From NCBI GenBank assembly GCA_946902875.1, contig OX336355.1, forward strand, positions 7,275,347 through 7,339,346: 64,000 nt of DNA. The letters run 5' to 3'. The translations under genes and the position numbers were made by a program. The notes under the pieces are model-generated. The model saw only the letters and a program-made list of their open reading frames with translations. It was not told the origin of the DNA and made no database searches. How positions within the stretch are numbered: position 1 is the first letter of the stretch; the number at the start of each line of letters is the position of its first letter. Source of the DNA: Nematopogon swammerdamellus (lineage: Eukaryota; Arthropoda; Insecta; Lepidoptera; Adelidae). Shown in pieces: positions 45,040-57,527 of this stretch.

Positions 45040-45846
45040 CAGTATAGGCGATATAGTTCCAAGTCCAACGTGATCCCGATTGCGGACTGGACTGAATCCG
45101 TCAGTCCTCGCCCACATAGAAATTATAAATAAATGGTTCATGTTCAATGACAGTTCATTGCACATTTACCATACAAGAGCGATCCCAAAAACATTTCAAT
45201 TCACAGTTTTGTAGTACTTGAGAAACATTTAAATCCTTTGGTTAGCTTCGTATAGATAGAGTATGATTTATTACGAGTTTAAAGTGTGATAGTTCGGACC
45301 GCGACCTAAGAAGATCTATTGTGATATCTCAAAAGTTTAGAGCTCACCCCAAGTCCAATTTCAGCTTTGAACCGAATTACATATATCCTTGTGGTTGAAT
45401 AACTGTATTTGGCATCTGTTAAAAATTTAACCCCCAAGAATACGGCTTCTACTGTGAATGAGTGGTTCACATTCACAAAGAAAGGATTCGTATAGAGCAG
45501 AGCAAAGCAATATAATTTGACAAGGCAAGATAAGGTTCTATGTATATACATGTTGTAACCACGTTTCGAGCCGACAACGCGACCGTGCAACATCCGAGGC
45601 CGTTTAATTCTGAACAAAGGAGCTCTATCCGAGCTCACGGAGTTCTTAGAAGTTTTAAGAGGATTTCATCGCTTAGGGAAAGCGATTATTCGCCACCCCG
45701 TTAATCCTTTCCTGCAATTTCTTATTAATTCATGGCCACACCGCTCCGGCGAACCCGCTTCCCCAATCCTGCATCCCCGGTTTACATCCATCACGCTTGC
45801 TCGGATCTTAAGGATCGCACCTTTGTGGTCAAAACAAGCCTTAAGT

Positions 45847-45884
45847 GGAGGGGAAAGCCAACGTTTTTGCTGGCTTTCCCCTCC
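45847..45884. repeat. 14-bp stem hairpin
   Basis: GGAGGGGAAAGCCA and its exact complement flank a 10-base loop with a T run. Confidence 0.8.
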
Positions 45885-46181
45885 AGGTACTGCTATGGTA
45901 TGCTGTTTTTTTTTTGTGAATTGTGTGAAATAAAGTATTGCTTCAATATTAATTTCTACAATTTATTTCGTTGCGATCATCGAGCTATGACGCGGGCGGT
46001 GTGCTTGCGACCGACATCCAACACGGGAGTGTGGGAGGTATTTTTTTCTATACAGTGAGCAAGGGATCGCTCAACGGCCGGACGTAAAATTAAAATATCA
46101 CAAATGAACAGGACGCAAATTCAGTAACTGTAAAATCGGGAGTCGAGTGTATATTTCGAGTAAAATTAAGGCCAAAAATAC

Positions 46182-46270
46182 CCTGAGTTGCTTCGAGAAA
46201 AGGATGGTATGGTCGTGTTTGCTCGACTTGGCGAAGTTGGCGAGGGCGCTCAGATAGTTGACATTCCGCA
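46182..46270 (-). other. Possible exon of an unknown minus-strand gene
   Basis: An 89-nt stretch lies between TTTCAG and GTATTT and encodes RNVNYLSALANFAKSSKHDH and TILFSKQLR without a stop. I do not recognise the protein. No partner exon was found, so it may be chance. Confidence 0.2.
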
Positions 46271-46456
46271 CTGAAATTTAAATAGACAAAAGGCACAACT
46301 TCTAGATTGAGCTAATCATTGAGCTGATCAAAACCACATATTTAATAAATAATTTAAAAAAAGTCACACACTTTTCTCGCTACAGAAACGTAATGTAATA
46401 ATTTAACTCGAAATTACGTAATACGATGTACGAATTCTCTGATAGTGGTTTACTAC

Positions 46457-47580
46457 CATACATCGGAATCCGCGGGGCACGAATGATTCAAGGTTGTTTA
46501 GTGATGGGACAATGTATCCACAAATATCGAAAATCGATCGTTATTTTAGAATAATATGAAATAATGTCGATTATTGAAACTAAGAGTATTTCTATAGAAA
46601 ATAAGATATAATAAACAAATGTTGTATTTACTTTATAGGTACAATACAAATCTGTTCAAACCACAATATTAGTTTTATTAGTATGGAATAGAAAGAATTT
46701 GATTTTTTTTACCAACTTACACGTGTTACATCATAATGATATTGAAGACTTTTTTGTTACTGTTATGAAACTGAATCGATTAGGCTATAAAAATCAACCA
46801 CCTATTTTTTTTTATTTAAACACATAAAAAATATTTTACATAGAAAAAGGCCAAGGTCCAAAAAAATAGGTCTTACAAAATTAGTTCATAGTAACCTAAG
46901 GGGGGGTTCTGTATCGGAAATAGATCACTTTTGAAGAACAAAGAATTTTTTTTTCACAAAATTTTTATTTTTTTTTTATGTTTAATGTAAAAAAAATTTT
47001 TTCTTAATCGTTTCGGTTTCGTGCTAGGAACAAAAAAGTCTTCCAACACGTATATCTCTTTCTTTCAGAAATTGTGAAAAACCACAATTTTAGTTTTATT
47101 AGTATGGAACAGAAAGAATTTAATTTTTTTTACCAACTTACACGTGTTACATCATAATGGTCATGAAGACTTTTTTGTTACTGTTATGAAACTGAATCGA
47201 TTAGGTTATAAAAATCAACCACCTATTTTTTTATTTAAATACCTACATAAAAAAATTTTTTACTTAAAAAAAGCCCAAGGTCCAAAAATTTTTATATAGG
47301 TTTTACTCCCTATATGATACAGAACCCCCCCTTAGCGTACTATGAACTAATTTTGAAAGACCTTATATAAATATGTATTATATTTACTTAATCGTTAACA
47401 TAAAGTATACATGTTTATATAAGTACTGTAGGTATATAAGTATTCAGGTCTGAAATATGACATGAATAAAATACAATACACAAATAAATATGAGTATCGA
47501 TAACAGTGTCGATTGTTTATTGATCGCCGTAGTCAATCCCTAACAAGGTCGTATTCGTGCCCCGCGGATTCCGATGTCTG
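46457..47580 (-). mobile_element. hAT-like non-autonomous element, copy 2 (rearranged)
   Basis: This is the same family as the 23-kb copy, in opposite orientation. It is flanked by a perfect 8-bp duplication TTTACTAC (46449-46456 and 47581-47588). About 500 bp of extra internal sequence (46865-47365) has its own inverted repeats and a second copy of a stretch of the outer element. Confidence 0.88.
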
Positions 47581-49675
47581 TTTACTACCCACACGGTCCA
47601 GATTTCTGCGATGCACAGCCCGAAGAATTTCCGGCCGGATTTTCTCGGGCCGAGCGGAATAATACGGGTCTCTATGCGCGTTGACCACTTGTGTCGATTC
47701 ACGTCCCGTACAATTTACCGCCAGCCAGAAAGTTCGGTTGGAAATTCCGGAGAGTGTGTCTTCGGGTTTATTCGGAAACCCTCTCGTTGAAACAATCCGT
47801 CTGACGTCGGAGAGGGCGGTGGACGCAACGAGATGCTGGCATCGTGTCGGTTACTAGAGCGCAGTTTTTCTTTAGTAGTCCGTTTCGATGGCGGGACTCG
47901 GACACAGCTAATTTCACCAACGAAGCCGTTTCTGTAAGAGACGTGTCTCTAGTGTAAGGGGGATTTGAAAATCCGACTGATCATCGTCTCGTTATGGCTT
48001 TATTATTCTATCTGTCACGTGACGTAAATTTTAAATAATACTGACTAAACAGTTAGAATATTGTACGTGAACGGTACGTAATAATTTCATGAATAGCTTC
48101 GCCTTACTGACTAATCTCAATTTATGTCCCATTCAGTGTTTGAATGCCACCGCACGCGAGCCGGCTCGCTTTGATCTCCAAAATGATCGCCTTTATAAAC
48201 CCACGAGATGATATGCGTACGCTTCAACCCTAAAAGCACGTCGTAGATTTGAAATTACCGCGCAAACGTGCCGCCAAGCAATTATAAACTTTATGTCGTA
48301 GCACATAAAGAGCAGACTATAAAGAAGAAATGATAGTGGCCACAGATAATCTTTTGTGCCTCGCCAGCAAAGTGAGGTATGTGATAGACTTCAGCGCGAA
48401 TCGTATTCGTGGTAAAATTTTATCCTTATTCTTGTCTCCATTAAAGGTCAGAGTTGAAGAGTGACGATTTAGGGTTATTTGTAACACGAGGTACAGCATC
48501 GATCATAAAAAAACACGAAGGGTCGTCGGTTTGGGGTAGTTTGTAGGCCACTTAAATTGATTGTAATATCTGCGTCCTTCCGTCTGATAAAATTGATGAC
48601 CCGTTGCCGTTGAAACTTTTAACGTATCGCTCGAAGTTATACGATATTATGCTAAGAAAGTTTGGGGATTGTTTTCAACGGTTTTTTTTTCAGGGATTGT
48701 TTATTGTATAATTTCATCCATAGGTACATAGGTAGCCTACACTTGGATACGTCGAAAATTCCGCTAGTTCTATTTCAATGCGAGTAAGAACCGACAAACA
48801 AACTTCGCAAGTCACAATGTTTTGTTAGTGCCTTAAAGTATTATATTTACTTGCAAATAATTAACCCATTTATTGTTTTCTTAGCCATCAAAGTGTTTTC
48901 ATAGCAGTTATACAAGGCAAACAGTTTTAAGTTTCAATAAAACTTTCTCGTAGTCCTTGAAACGGAATATTGGCACCCAATTTCCAGTACATTTGAGTAT
49001 AACGGTTCAGAGACATGTTTATAGACGCGTGCACGCCACTGCGTATTGTCACGATGTGTGAACATTGTGGAGATGCAAGGGAAGTGAGTGCGACAAAATT
49101 CTATAGGTTATACCGCCATTTTAGAGCCAATCTGACTAATACGTTGTAATTTTTATTTGATTGCAATAATTAAATGAAAATATACTTTATTGCACGCAAA
49201 CAACTTTACAAACGGCGGACTTAATGCCGAGAGGTATCCTCTACGAGTCATACCTGCGATAAGGTAAGATTGTAAGTCAATTAAAATGCTTTAAATGTAA
49301 CTTTAATTTGATAAAACGGTTCCTACAAAGATATCTTGAGTATATAAATCGAGTAAATGCTTTACCATAAGTCAAATAGTTTTTCGAAGTAATCGTTCGA
49401 TTACGTTAGTATGGGAGCCAAGGCGCACAGCGTGCTCTTAAAAGAAAATAATATTTTATGTAATGTTTAATCTCGACCGCCTCTGTAGCCTCCTAGAGTA
49501 AATTAGGTTTCAGAACATTCTTCACTGCCGTCGTCGCTCGTGTCAAGTTGTCGGGGCAGCCTTATTTATGCTCCCGATCAAAGGAAAAGTTCAGACATAA
49601 TCCATTTCCTTTATAATTTTTCTGCGGATCAAAGAGAACGTGATATGTATGTATAAGATGTTTCAGGTAGGTATC

Positions 49676-50072
49676 GTCAGCCTCGATAGCTCAGTGGTGC
49701 AGACAGTCAACTGTCGCTATTGAATGTTAAGCAACGCTGGGTGCGGTCAGTACTTGGATGGGTGACCGCTGACCGTTGGAGGCTGACCGAGGTTCGGATT
49801 CCTCGTAAAACTGTAGGTCCCTTCCCTCCTAATATTACTTGGTGGTAGGGTTTAACCCGCCCGGGTTGGTACCACCGCACTGAATGAAACGTCGGTTAAA
49901 ACGGCTATGTAAATAGTTTGTGTTTTCCGACCAGTTCAGTGTAGCCGGCACGATCAAAGGGGGAAGCACTGACATGGCACCTAGTTCACCCGGTGTTATG
50001 GGCTGACATCACGGACGTTGTAGGTGATGTAGCCAACCGTGTCAGTTTCTATAAAAAAAAAAAAAAAAAAAA
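49676..50072 (+). repeat. SINE family B, full length, at the satellite edge
   Basis: This has the same structure as the 24.5-kb copy. AGGTAT occurs just before the head and just after the A tract, a possible target duplication. The 52-bp satellite begins about 60 bp later. Confidence 0.88.
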
Positions 50073-50129
50073 GGTATTTACAGTTAGGATGTTATAAAAA
50101 ATATTTAACTCATTTAATCGTGCAACTTT

Positions 50130-53100
50130 CGTTCGTAACACCACCGACGATATTAGTGCCGATATTAATGCCGACTCGTAGCACTGTCCTCCGCTCGTAG
50201 CAGAGAAGGTATTAGAGCTACGCCGACTCGAGGTACCGTCTCTCGCTCGTAGCACGGACGATATTAGAGCTACGCCGACTCAAAGCACCGTCTCTCGCTC
50301 GTAGCACGGACGATATTAGAACTACGCCGACTCAAAGCACCGTCTCTCGCTCGTAGCACGGACGATATTAGAGCTACGCCGACTCGAAACATCGTCTCTC
50401 GCCCGTAGCATGGACGATATTAGAGCTACGCCGACAAGTAGGACCGTCTCCCGCTCGTAGCACCTGTTGTATTAGTGCTACGCCGACTCGTAGCACCGTC
50501 TTCCACTCGTAGCCAAGAATATATTAGAGCTACGCACACTCGAAGCACCGTCTCTCGCTCGTAGCACGGACGATATTAGAGCTACGCCGACTCGAAGCAC
50601 CGTCTCTCGCTCGTAGCACGGACGATATCACAGCTACGCCGACTCGAAGCACCGTATCTCACTCGTAGCACGGACGATATTAGAGCTACGCCGACTCGTA
50701 GTACCGTCTTCCACTCGTAGCCAAGAATATATTAGAGCTTCGCACACTCGAAGTACCGTCTCTCGCTCGTAGCACGGACGATATTAGAGCTACGCCGACT
50801 CGAAACATCGTCTCTCGCTCGTAGCATGGACGATATTAGAGCTACGCCGACTCGAAGCATATCGTCTCTCGCTCGTAGCACGGACGATATTAGAGCTACG
50901 CCGACTCGTAGGACCGTCTCCTCCTCGTAGCGCCTGTTGTATTAGTGCAAAGAATATATTAGAGCTACGCAGACTCGAAGCACCGTCTCTCGCTCGTAGC
51001 AGGGACGATATTAGAGCTACGCCGACTCGAAGCACCGTCTGTCGCTCGTAGCACGGACGATATTAGAGCTACGCCGACTCGAAGCACCGTATCTCGCTCG
51101 TAGCACGGACGATATTAGAGCTACGCCGACTCGTAGTACCGTCTTCCATTCGTAGCCAAGAATATTTTAGAGCTACGCACACTGGAAGCACCGTCTCTCG
51201 CTCGTAGCACGGACGATATTAGAGCTACGCCGACTCGAAGCACCGTCTGTCGCTCGTAGCACGGATGATATTAGAGCTACGCCGACTCGAAGCACCGTAT
51301 CTCGCTCGCAGCACGGACGATATTAGAGCTACGCCGACTCGTAGTACCGTCTTCCACTCGTAGCCAAGAATATATTAGAGCTACGCACACTCGAAGCACC
51401 GTCTCTCGCTCGTAGCACGGACGATATTAGAGCTAGGCCGACTCGAAACATCGTCTCTCGCTCGTAGCATGGACGATATTAGAGCTACGCCGACAAGTAG
51501 GACCTTATCCCGCTCGTAGCGCCTGTTGTATTAGTGCTACGCCGACTCGTAGCACCGTCTTCCACTCGTAGCCAAGAATATATTAGAGCTACGCACACTC
51601 GAAGCACCGTCTCTCGCTCGTAGCACGGACGATATTAGAGCTACGCCGACTCGAAACATCGTCTCTCGCCCGTAGCATGGACGATATTAGAGCTACGCCG
51701 ACAAGTAGGACCGTCTCCCGCTCGTAGCGCCTGTTGTATTAGTGCTACGCCGACTCGTAGCACCGTCTTCCACTCGTAGCCAAGAATATATTAGAGCTAC
51801 GCACACTCGAAGCACCGTCTCTCGCTCGTAGCACGGACGATATTAGAGCTAGGCCGACTCGAAACATCGTCTCTCGCTCGTAGCATGGACGATATTAGAG
51901 CTACGCCGACAAGTAGGACCGTCTCCCGCTCGTAGCGCCTGTTGTATTAGTGCTACGCCGACTCGTAGCACCGTCTTCCACTCGTAGCCAAGAATATATT
52001 AGAGCTACGCACACTCGAAGCACCGTCTCTCGCTCGTAGCACGGACGATATTAGCGCTACGCCGACTCGAAACATCGTCTCTCGCCCGTAGCATGGACGA
52101 TATTAGAGCTACGCCGACAAGTAGGACCGTATCCCGCTCGTAGCGCCTGTTGTATTAGTGCTACGCCGACTCGTAGCACCGTCTTCCACTCGTAGCCAAG
52201 AATATACTAGAGCTACGCACACTCGAAGCACCGTCTCTCGCTCGTAGCATGGACGATATTAGAGCTACGCCGACTCATAGGACAATCTCCCGCTCGTAGC
52301 GCCTGTTGCATTAGTGCTACGGCGACTCGTAGCACCGTCTTCCACTCGTAACAAAGAATATATTAGAGCTACGTCGACTCGAAACACCGTCTCTCGCTCG
52401 CAGCACGGACGATATTAGAGCTACGCCGACTCGTAGTACCGTCTTCCACTCGTAGCCAAGAATATATTAGAGCTACGCACACTCGAAGCACCGTCTCTCG
52501 CTCGTAGCACGGACGATATTAGAGCTAGGCCGACTCGAAACATCGTCTCTCGCTCGTAGCATGGACGATATTAGAGCTACGCCGACAAGTAGGACCTTAT
52601 CCCGCTCGTAGCGCCTGTTGTATTAGTGCTACGCCGACTCGTAGCACCGTCTTCCACTCGTAGCCAAGAATATATTAGAGCTACGCACACTCGAAGCACC
52701 GTCTCTCGCTCGTAGCACGGACGATATTAGAGCTACGCCGACTCGAAACATCGTCTCTCGCCCGTAGCATGGACGATATTAGAGCTACGCCGACAAGTAG
52801 GACCGTCTCCCGCTCGTAGCGCCTGTTGTATTAGTGCTACGCCGACTCGTAGCACCGTCTTCCACTCGTAGCCAAGAATATATTAGAGCTACGCACACTC
52901 GAAGCACCGTCTCTCGCTCGTAGCACGGACGATATTAGAGCTAGGCCGACTCGAAACATCGTCTCTCGCTCGTAGCATGGACGATATTAGAGCTACGCCG
53001 ACAAGTAGGACCGTCTCCCGCTCGTAGCGCCTGTTGTATTAGTGCTACGCCGACTCGTAGCACCGTCTTCCACTCGTAGCCAAGAATATATTAGAGCTAC

Positions 53101-53590
53101 GCACACTCGAAGCACCGTCTCTCGCTCGTAGCACGGACGATATTAGCGCTACGCCGACTCGAAACATCGTCTCTCGCCCGTAGCATGGACGATATTAGAG
53201 CTACGCCGACAAGTAGGACCGTATCCCGCTCGTAGCGCCTGTTGTATTAGTGCTACGCCGACTCGTAGCACCGTCTTCCACTCGTAGCCAAGAATATATT
53301 AGAGCTACGCACACTCGAAGCATCGTCTCTCGCTCGTAGCATGGACGATATTAGAGCTACGCCGACTCATAGGACAATCTCCCGCTCGTAGCGCCTGTTG
53401 CATTAGTGTTACGGCGACTCGTAGCTCCGTCTTCCACTCGTAACAAAGAATATATTAGAGCTACGTCGACTCGAAACACCGTCTCTCGTTCGTAGCACGA
53501 ATGATATTAGAGCTACGCCGACTCGTAGCCCCTCGTAGCGTCTGTTGTATTAGTGCTACGCCGACTCGTAGCGCCGTCGTCCACGTCTTT
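50130..53590. repeat. 52-bp hierarchical satellite
   Basis: The 52-bp monomer has a GCTACG...CGTAGC inverted pair in many copies. Four variants form a 208-bp unit: the GCCAAGAATA variant starts at 50512, 50720, 51155, 51363, 51571, 51779 and 51987. A 1,092-bp (21-monomer) duplication joins about 51.3-52.4 kb to 52.4-53.5 kb. It is rich in CpG. Confidence 0.95.
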
Positions 53591-53750
53591 CTTTCAGTTG
53601 TTCAACGTATATCTAAGAGAGTATTTTAACATACATACATATATTTAACATACATAATATTTAATCTGACTGAAGATTTTTTAATCAAATTTACAGAACA
53701 GCGCTCAGTAACCGCCCTCCCCTAGCAGAATGCGCGCGAATCCGTTTTTT

Positions 53751-54102
53751 AGGGTTCCGTATCCGTCGTACGGGACCCTATTACTAAGCCTACGCCGTCT
53801 GTCTGTCCGTCTTTCTGTCTTCGTCTATCTATCCGAGGGCTGTATCTCTTAACCGTAATAGGTAGCTCGTTTATATTTTCACAGAATATGTGTTATTTAT
53901 TATGGATATAACAACAAATAATAAAAGTAAAAAATTCACGGGGCCCCCATACAAGAAACTAAAAAGTGTATGCGCACCATCAACCGAAAACAGTGTGAAG
54001 CTTTTTAACTAATCATGAATTTTAAATAATATTAAGCATTTCGTAAAACACGCCATAGATGGCGTGAGTGGCGCTGACCATGACATGGCGATACGGAACC
54101 CT
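53751..54102. mobile_element. TIR-like repeat with AGGGTTCCGTATC ends
   Basis: The perfect 13-bp inverted repeat lies at 53751-53763 and 54090-54102, just beyond the 52-bp satellite. Related words recur at 57127 and near 58180-58220. The class is unknown. Confidence 0.6.
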
Positions 54103-54305
54103 CGGTGCGCGAGTTCGACTCGAAATATATTTTTTTGCTATGTCATTAAAATACACATCTCGGAACACTTTGATAATAAATAACACAAATATTTCTCTGT
54201 TTACCTTGTACTTACTTACTCTTCTGAGTAAGAGCGTACGTATTCCACACGCACTGCCGGCGGCGGCGGCGTAGACGTCGCGGACTAACCGCGCTCATAG
54301 ACGGA

Positions 54306-54545
54306 GGTTACACGCTAGGTTTGGCATCAGTTCAGTCCGTGACATTGGTCACGACCAGATTGACGCCAGACTGACGCCAGACGTAAATCAGTCTGCCATC
54401 AGTCTAGTATAAAAATATTTTAAAATCCATCAGTCTGGTCCATCATTCCAATCCATCCATCCATCAAAGTAGATTAAACGGTCAGTCTGGACCATGGTTT
54501 AACCAGACTGATGGACTGAACTGATGCCAAACCTAGCGTGTAACC
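54306..54545. mobile_element. TIR element (MITE), 240 bp, perfect 33-bp ends
   Basis: GGTTACACGCTAGGTTTGGC opens a 33-bp repeat that is perfectly inverted at the other end. The interior has several CAGTCTGG words in both orientations. No clear target duplication is seen. Confidence 0.85.
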
Positions 54546-54840
54546 TGCGTCATAGAGTGCTACGAGTTTCGTAGAGCGCTACGACGACGACGACGTCCGT
54601 AGTTGCGCGTCGCGCTACGGCGGCGTAGCTTACGTAACGCCCGCCCCACGCGTATTGATCGCGGCGTCTCTCCCCGCGCTACCCGCGCCGACACACTCCG
54701 CTACCCGCGCCGCCAGACGAAAGGGGAGGAGGGGGGTCAAAATGACAAGTCTAGTTTAATGGGCGTTGAAGTTTAAATGTGTAAATACTGGGTGGTGGGC
54801 TTTGCGTAGATTAATTTAAACGGTTCCATACTTAAAATAA

Positions 54841-55625
54841 ATGTGTCAAAATATGGCGCTGCGCAAAAACTGTTTTTTTTTTTTAGTTTTTACAATTCGA
54901 ATGGTGTCTGGTTTGTCTGTCTGCTACACTGGCGTCCGTAGACAGGACAACGGAGTGTGGGAAGACCACCGACCACGTGGGACGACGACTTGTAAATAAA
55001 AGTGCCAACATAATAATATGGCGTTGCACAAAAACTGGATTTTTTAGTTTTTATAATTCGAATGGTGTCTGGTTTGTCTGTCTTCTACACTGGCGTCCGT
55101 AGACAGGACAACGGAGTGTGGGAAGACCACCGACCACGTGGGACGACGACTTGTAAATAAAAGTGCCAACATAATAATATGGCGTTGCACAAAACCTGGA
55201 TTTTTTAGTTTTTATAATTCGAATGGTGTCTGGTTTGTCTGTCTTCTACACTAGCGTCCGTAGACAGGACAACGGAGTGTGGGAAGACCCCCCACCACGT
55301 GGGACGACGACTTGTAAATAAAAGTGCCAACATAATAATATGGCGTTGCACAAAAACTGGATTTTTTAGTTTTTATAATTCGAATGGTGTCTGGTTTGTC
55401 TGTCTTCTACACTAGCGTCCGTAGACAGGACAACGGAGTGTGGGAAGACCCCCCACCACGTGGGACGACGACTTGTAAATAAAAGTGTCAAAATATGGCG
55501 TTGCACAAAAACTGAATTTTTTTAGTTTTTATAATTCGAATGGTGTCTGGTTTGTCTGTCTGGTACACTAGCGTCCGTAGACAGGCCAACGGAGTGTGGG
55601 AAGATCACCCACCACGTGGGACGAC
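54841..55625. repeat. 161-bp tandem array containing a LINE 3' end segment
   Basis: The AATTCGAATGGTGTCTGG block recurs at 54894, 55055, 55216, 55377 and 55533. Each of the first units includes codons for GRPPTTWDDDL or a near variant, then TAA. This is the C-terminal motif of LINE reverse transcriptases. The last unit runs straight into a longer LINE-like tail. Confidence 0.88.
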
Positions 55626-55740
55626 GGCATCAAGTACGTCGGCGTAAAGCAGTGGTTCCGTGATGGCCAGGAGGACTGGAGGATAATTTGGAGATGCGTA
55701 TGTCCAGCAGTGGCCGCATACACGCTGATTGACGGACTTC
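55600..55740 (+). mobile_element. LINE reverse transcriptase C-terminal remnant
   Basis: It encodes GRSPTTWDDGIKYVGVKQWF, then EDWRIIWRCVC and AVAAYTLID, the decayed form of the WxxLGEAYVQQW end of RTE-like LINEs. Confidence 0.68.
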
Positions 55741-55992
55741 CCTTTATTTCCCTACTTCTTTACTTATTCTCAACGATCTGTCTAGCTGGTAGGGTTTTTG
55801 GTAAACAGAAATTTTACATGGAGGTTACGTGATAGTGATACTGAGGAACAAAGCAAACAGCAAAAAGGAACAGGGCAGAAGCTAGTGACATCCGACGAAT
55901 ATTAAGATGTGCAAAGGCGGACTTATTTCTTAAAGGGATTTCTTTCAGTCAAGCTTTGGATGTTTGAAACGTGTATACAATATGAAGTGTGT

Positions 55993-56112
55993 TTTTTATG
56001 GAAACTGACACGGTTGGCTACATCACCTACAACATCCGTGATGTCAGCCCATAACACCGGGTGAACTAGGTGCCATGTCAGTGCTTCCCTTCATTTCATG
56101 TCGGCTACACTA
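55993..56112 (-). repeat. SINE family B/C tail fragment
   Basis: The tail (ACATCCGTGATGTCAGCCC) and the start of the body are present in reverse orientation. Confidence 0.75.
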
Positions 56113-56693
56113 ATATACCTATGTTTAAAGGTAGCACGAATAAAAATGTGAGAAGTTTTAATAAACAAACATACTATACATATTGAATACATTTTATCAG
56201 GGAGACAGGTGTAAGTAAAATTACACACGGAGTGGCAAAAGAGAGAGAAAGAGAGAAAGAGGTAGAGGGAAAGAGAAAGATGCGAAATTGATATTGGAAA
56301 TAGTAATAAAATAAATGTACTTAAGTAATAATAGATCGTATGGAGGTGATAAGGGCGGACTTATTAATTAGGCAATTTCTTCCAATATTCCTGGAAAAAT
56401 TGTCCTCGCGGTCGGTTTTCCCGAAACTTTCGAACGGAAATGCCATTTGGTACCTACTAAAAATAATTCGTAAATACTGTCGCGATGAATTTTCGTTAAT
56501 GTGTGAAGTGGGCCGAAGTAATGGTTTATTTATAGAAAGAGAACGCAACAACACCACAAAAACATTTGATTTAAGTCTACTTACTAAAGTTAACGATTCA
56601 CGTAAAGTGTAGTTATCTACCATCAACGCAGGCGACACTCGATACATACATAATTCATGCTCTCACGGATTTAGTTCCGATCACTTATCTCAG

Positions 56694-56765
56694 CCCCCCC
56701 CCCCCCCCCCCCCCCCACGGCCCATTTCCCCCCTCTGCCCCCGTCCCTCCCTCCCGGCCCGTCGG
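56694..56765. repeat. Poly-C and C-rich tract
   Basis: A run of 23 C is followed by about 50 bp of C-rich sequence. It could form an i-motif or mark an assembly-sensitive spot. Confidence 0.9.
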
Positions 56766-56839
56766 ATCACTCTTTACTTTGGAGTATATTGACTCTGAGC
56801 AGACATTGAGACGAGACTATAGCGCTATGGGGTGCGCGA

Positions 56840-57105
56840 TCGTATAGTGCCTGTGGGCGAATTACCCTGCGCGAGGATTTACTCGTGTGTAAATTTCGCC
56901 GTAGGCAAACTTCCCTGCAGGCTAGTCGCCCGGTGGGAAAATTTTCCTGTACAGATTTAGTGGGAGAAATTGTATTCTGCAATTCCGCCTCCTGCACCAC
57001 GGAAAAGTGTATTACACATTTTCTTTTATGGCAAATTCCTTCGTGGGTGTTTTTCCTGTTAGGCATATTTACCCTATGGCGAATTTCCCTATACAAATTT
57101 AATCT
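56840..57105. repeat. Degenerate short tandem repeat, about 17 bp
   Basis: Variants of GGCAAATTTCCCTG recur every 15-19 bp across the stretch. The copies are very diverged. Confidence 0.45.
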
Positions 57106-57430
57106 AGATTAGCTAATTTTCCTTTTTAGGGTTTCGTAGCGAGCGAAGCTGGCAGGGATCCTTATAAAATAGGTCTGTCCGTTCGTCTGTCACACGCACC
57201 ACGTTCCGAGGTACTCAGAAATGTAAAGCTCAATAAATAAAAAATTATAATAATAAAGTAGTCCATTTATTCCTTACATGGACATGACTTGCGTGAAAAC
57301 TATTTAGAATTTTATTTCTTACTACTTACTAGCTGTATCCGCGGCTCCGCCTGCGGTAAAGGAATTTGTAGATTCTTTCCCGACTTTTTTTAAATTTTTA
57401 AATTTTTTTTTTTTATGGAAACGGAGAAGA

Positions 57431-57496
57431 GCGGAAGACCGCGTGTGGTGGCGTGCCTTGGGAGAGGCCTATGTCCAGCAGTGGACCGATACAGGC

Positions 57497-57526
<30 letters not shown>
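57431..57526 (+). mobile_element. RTE-like LINE 3' end
   Basis: It encodes WRALGEAYVQQWTDTG followed by a stop and a TGATGATG tail, the standard end of RTE-type LINEs. Confidence 0.8.

Positions 57527-57527
<1 letters not shown>

Larger units (their letters stand above)
45040..49675. other. Region right of the retrotransposon
   Basis: Apart from the hAT-like copy and the hairpin, I see no exon or repeat that I can classify in 47589-49675. Confidence 0.5.

Noticed and set aside
50790..51035. Open frame encoding SSRRSSNI-type repeats
   Set aside because: It is a translation of the 52-bp satellite.
50130..53590. CRISPR array
   Set aside because: Repeats are contiguous 52-bp monomers without unique spacers, in an animal genome.
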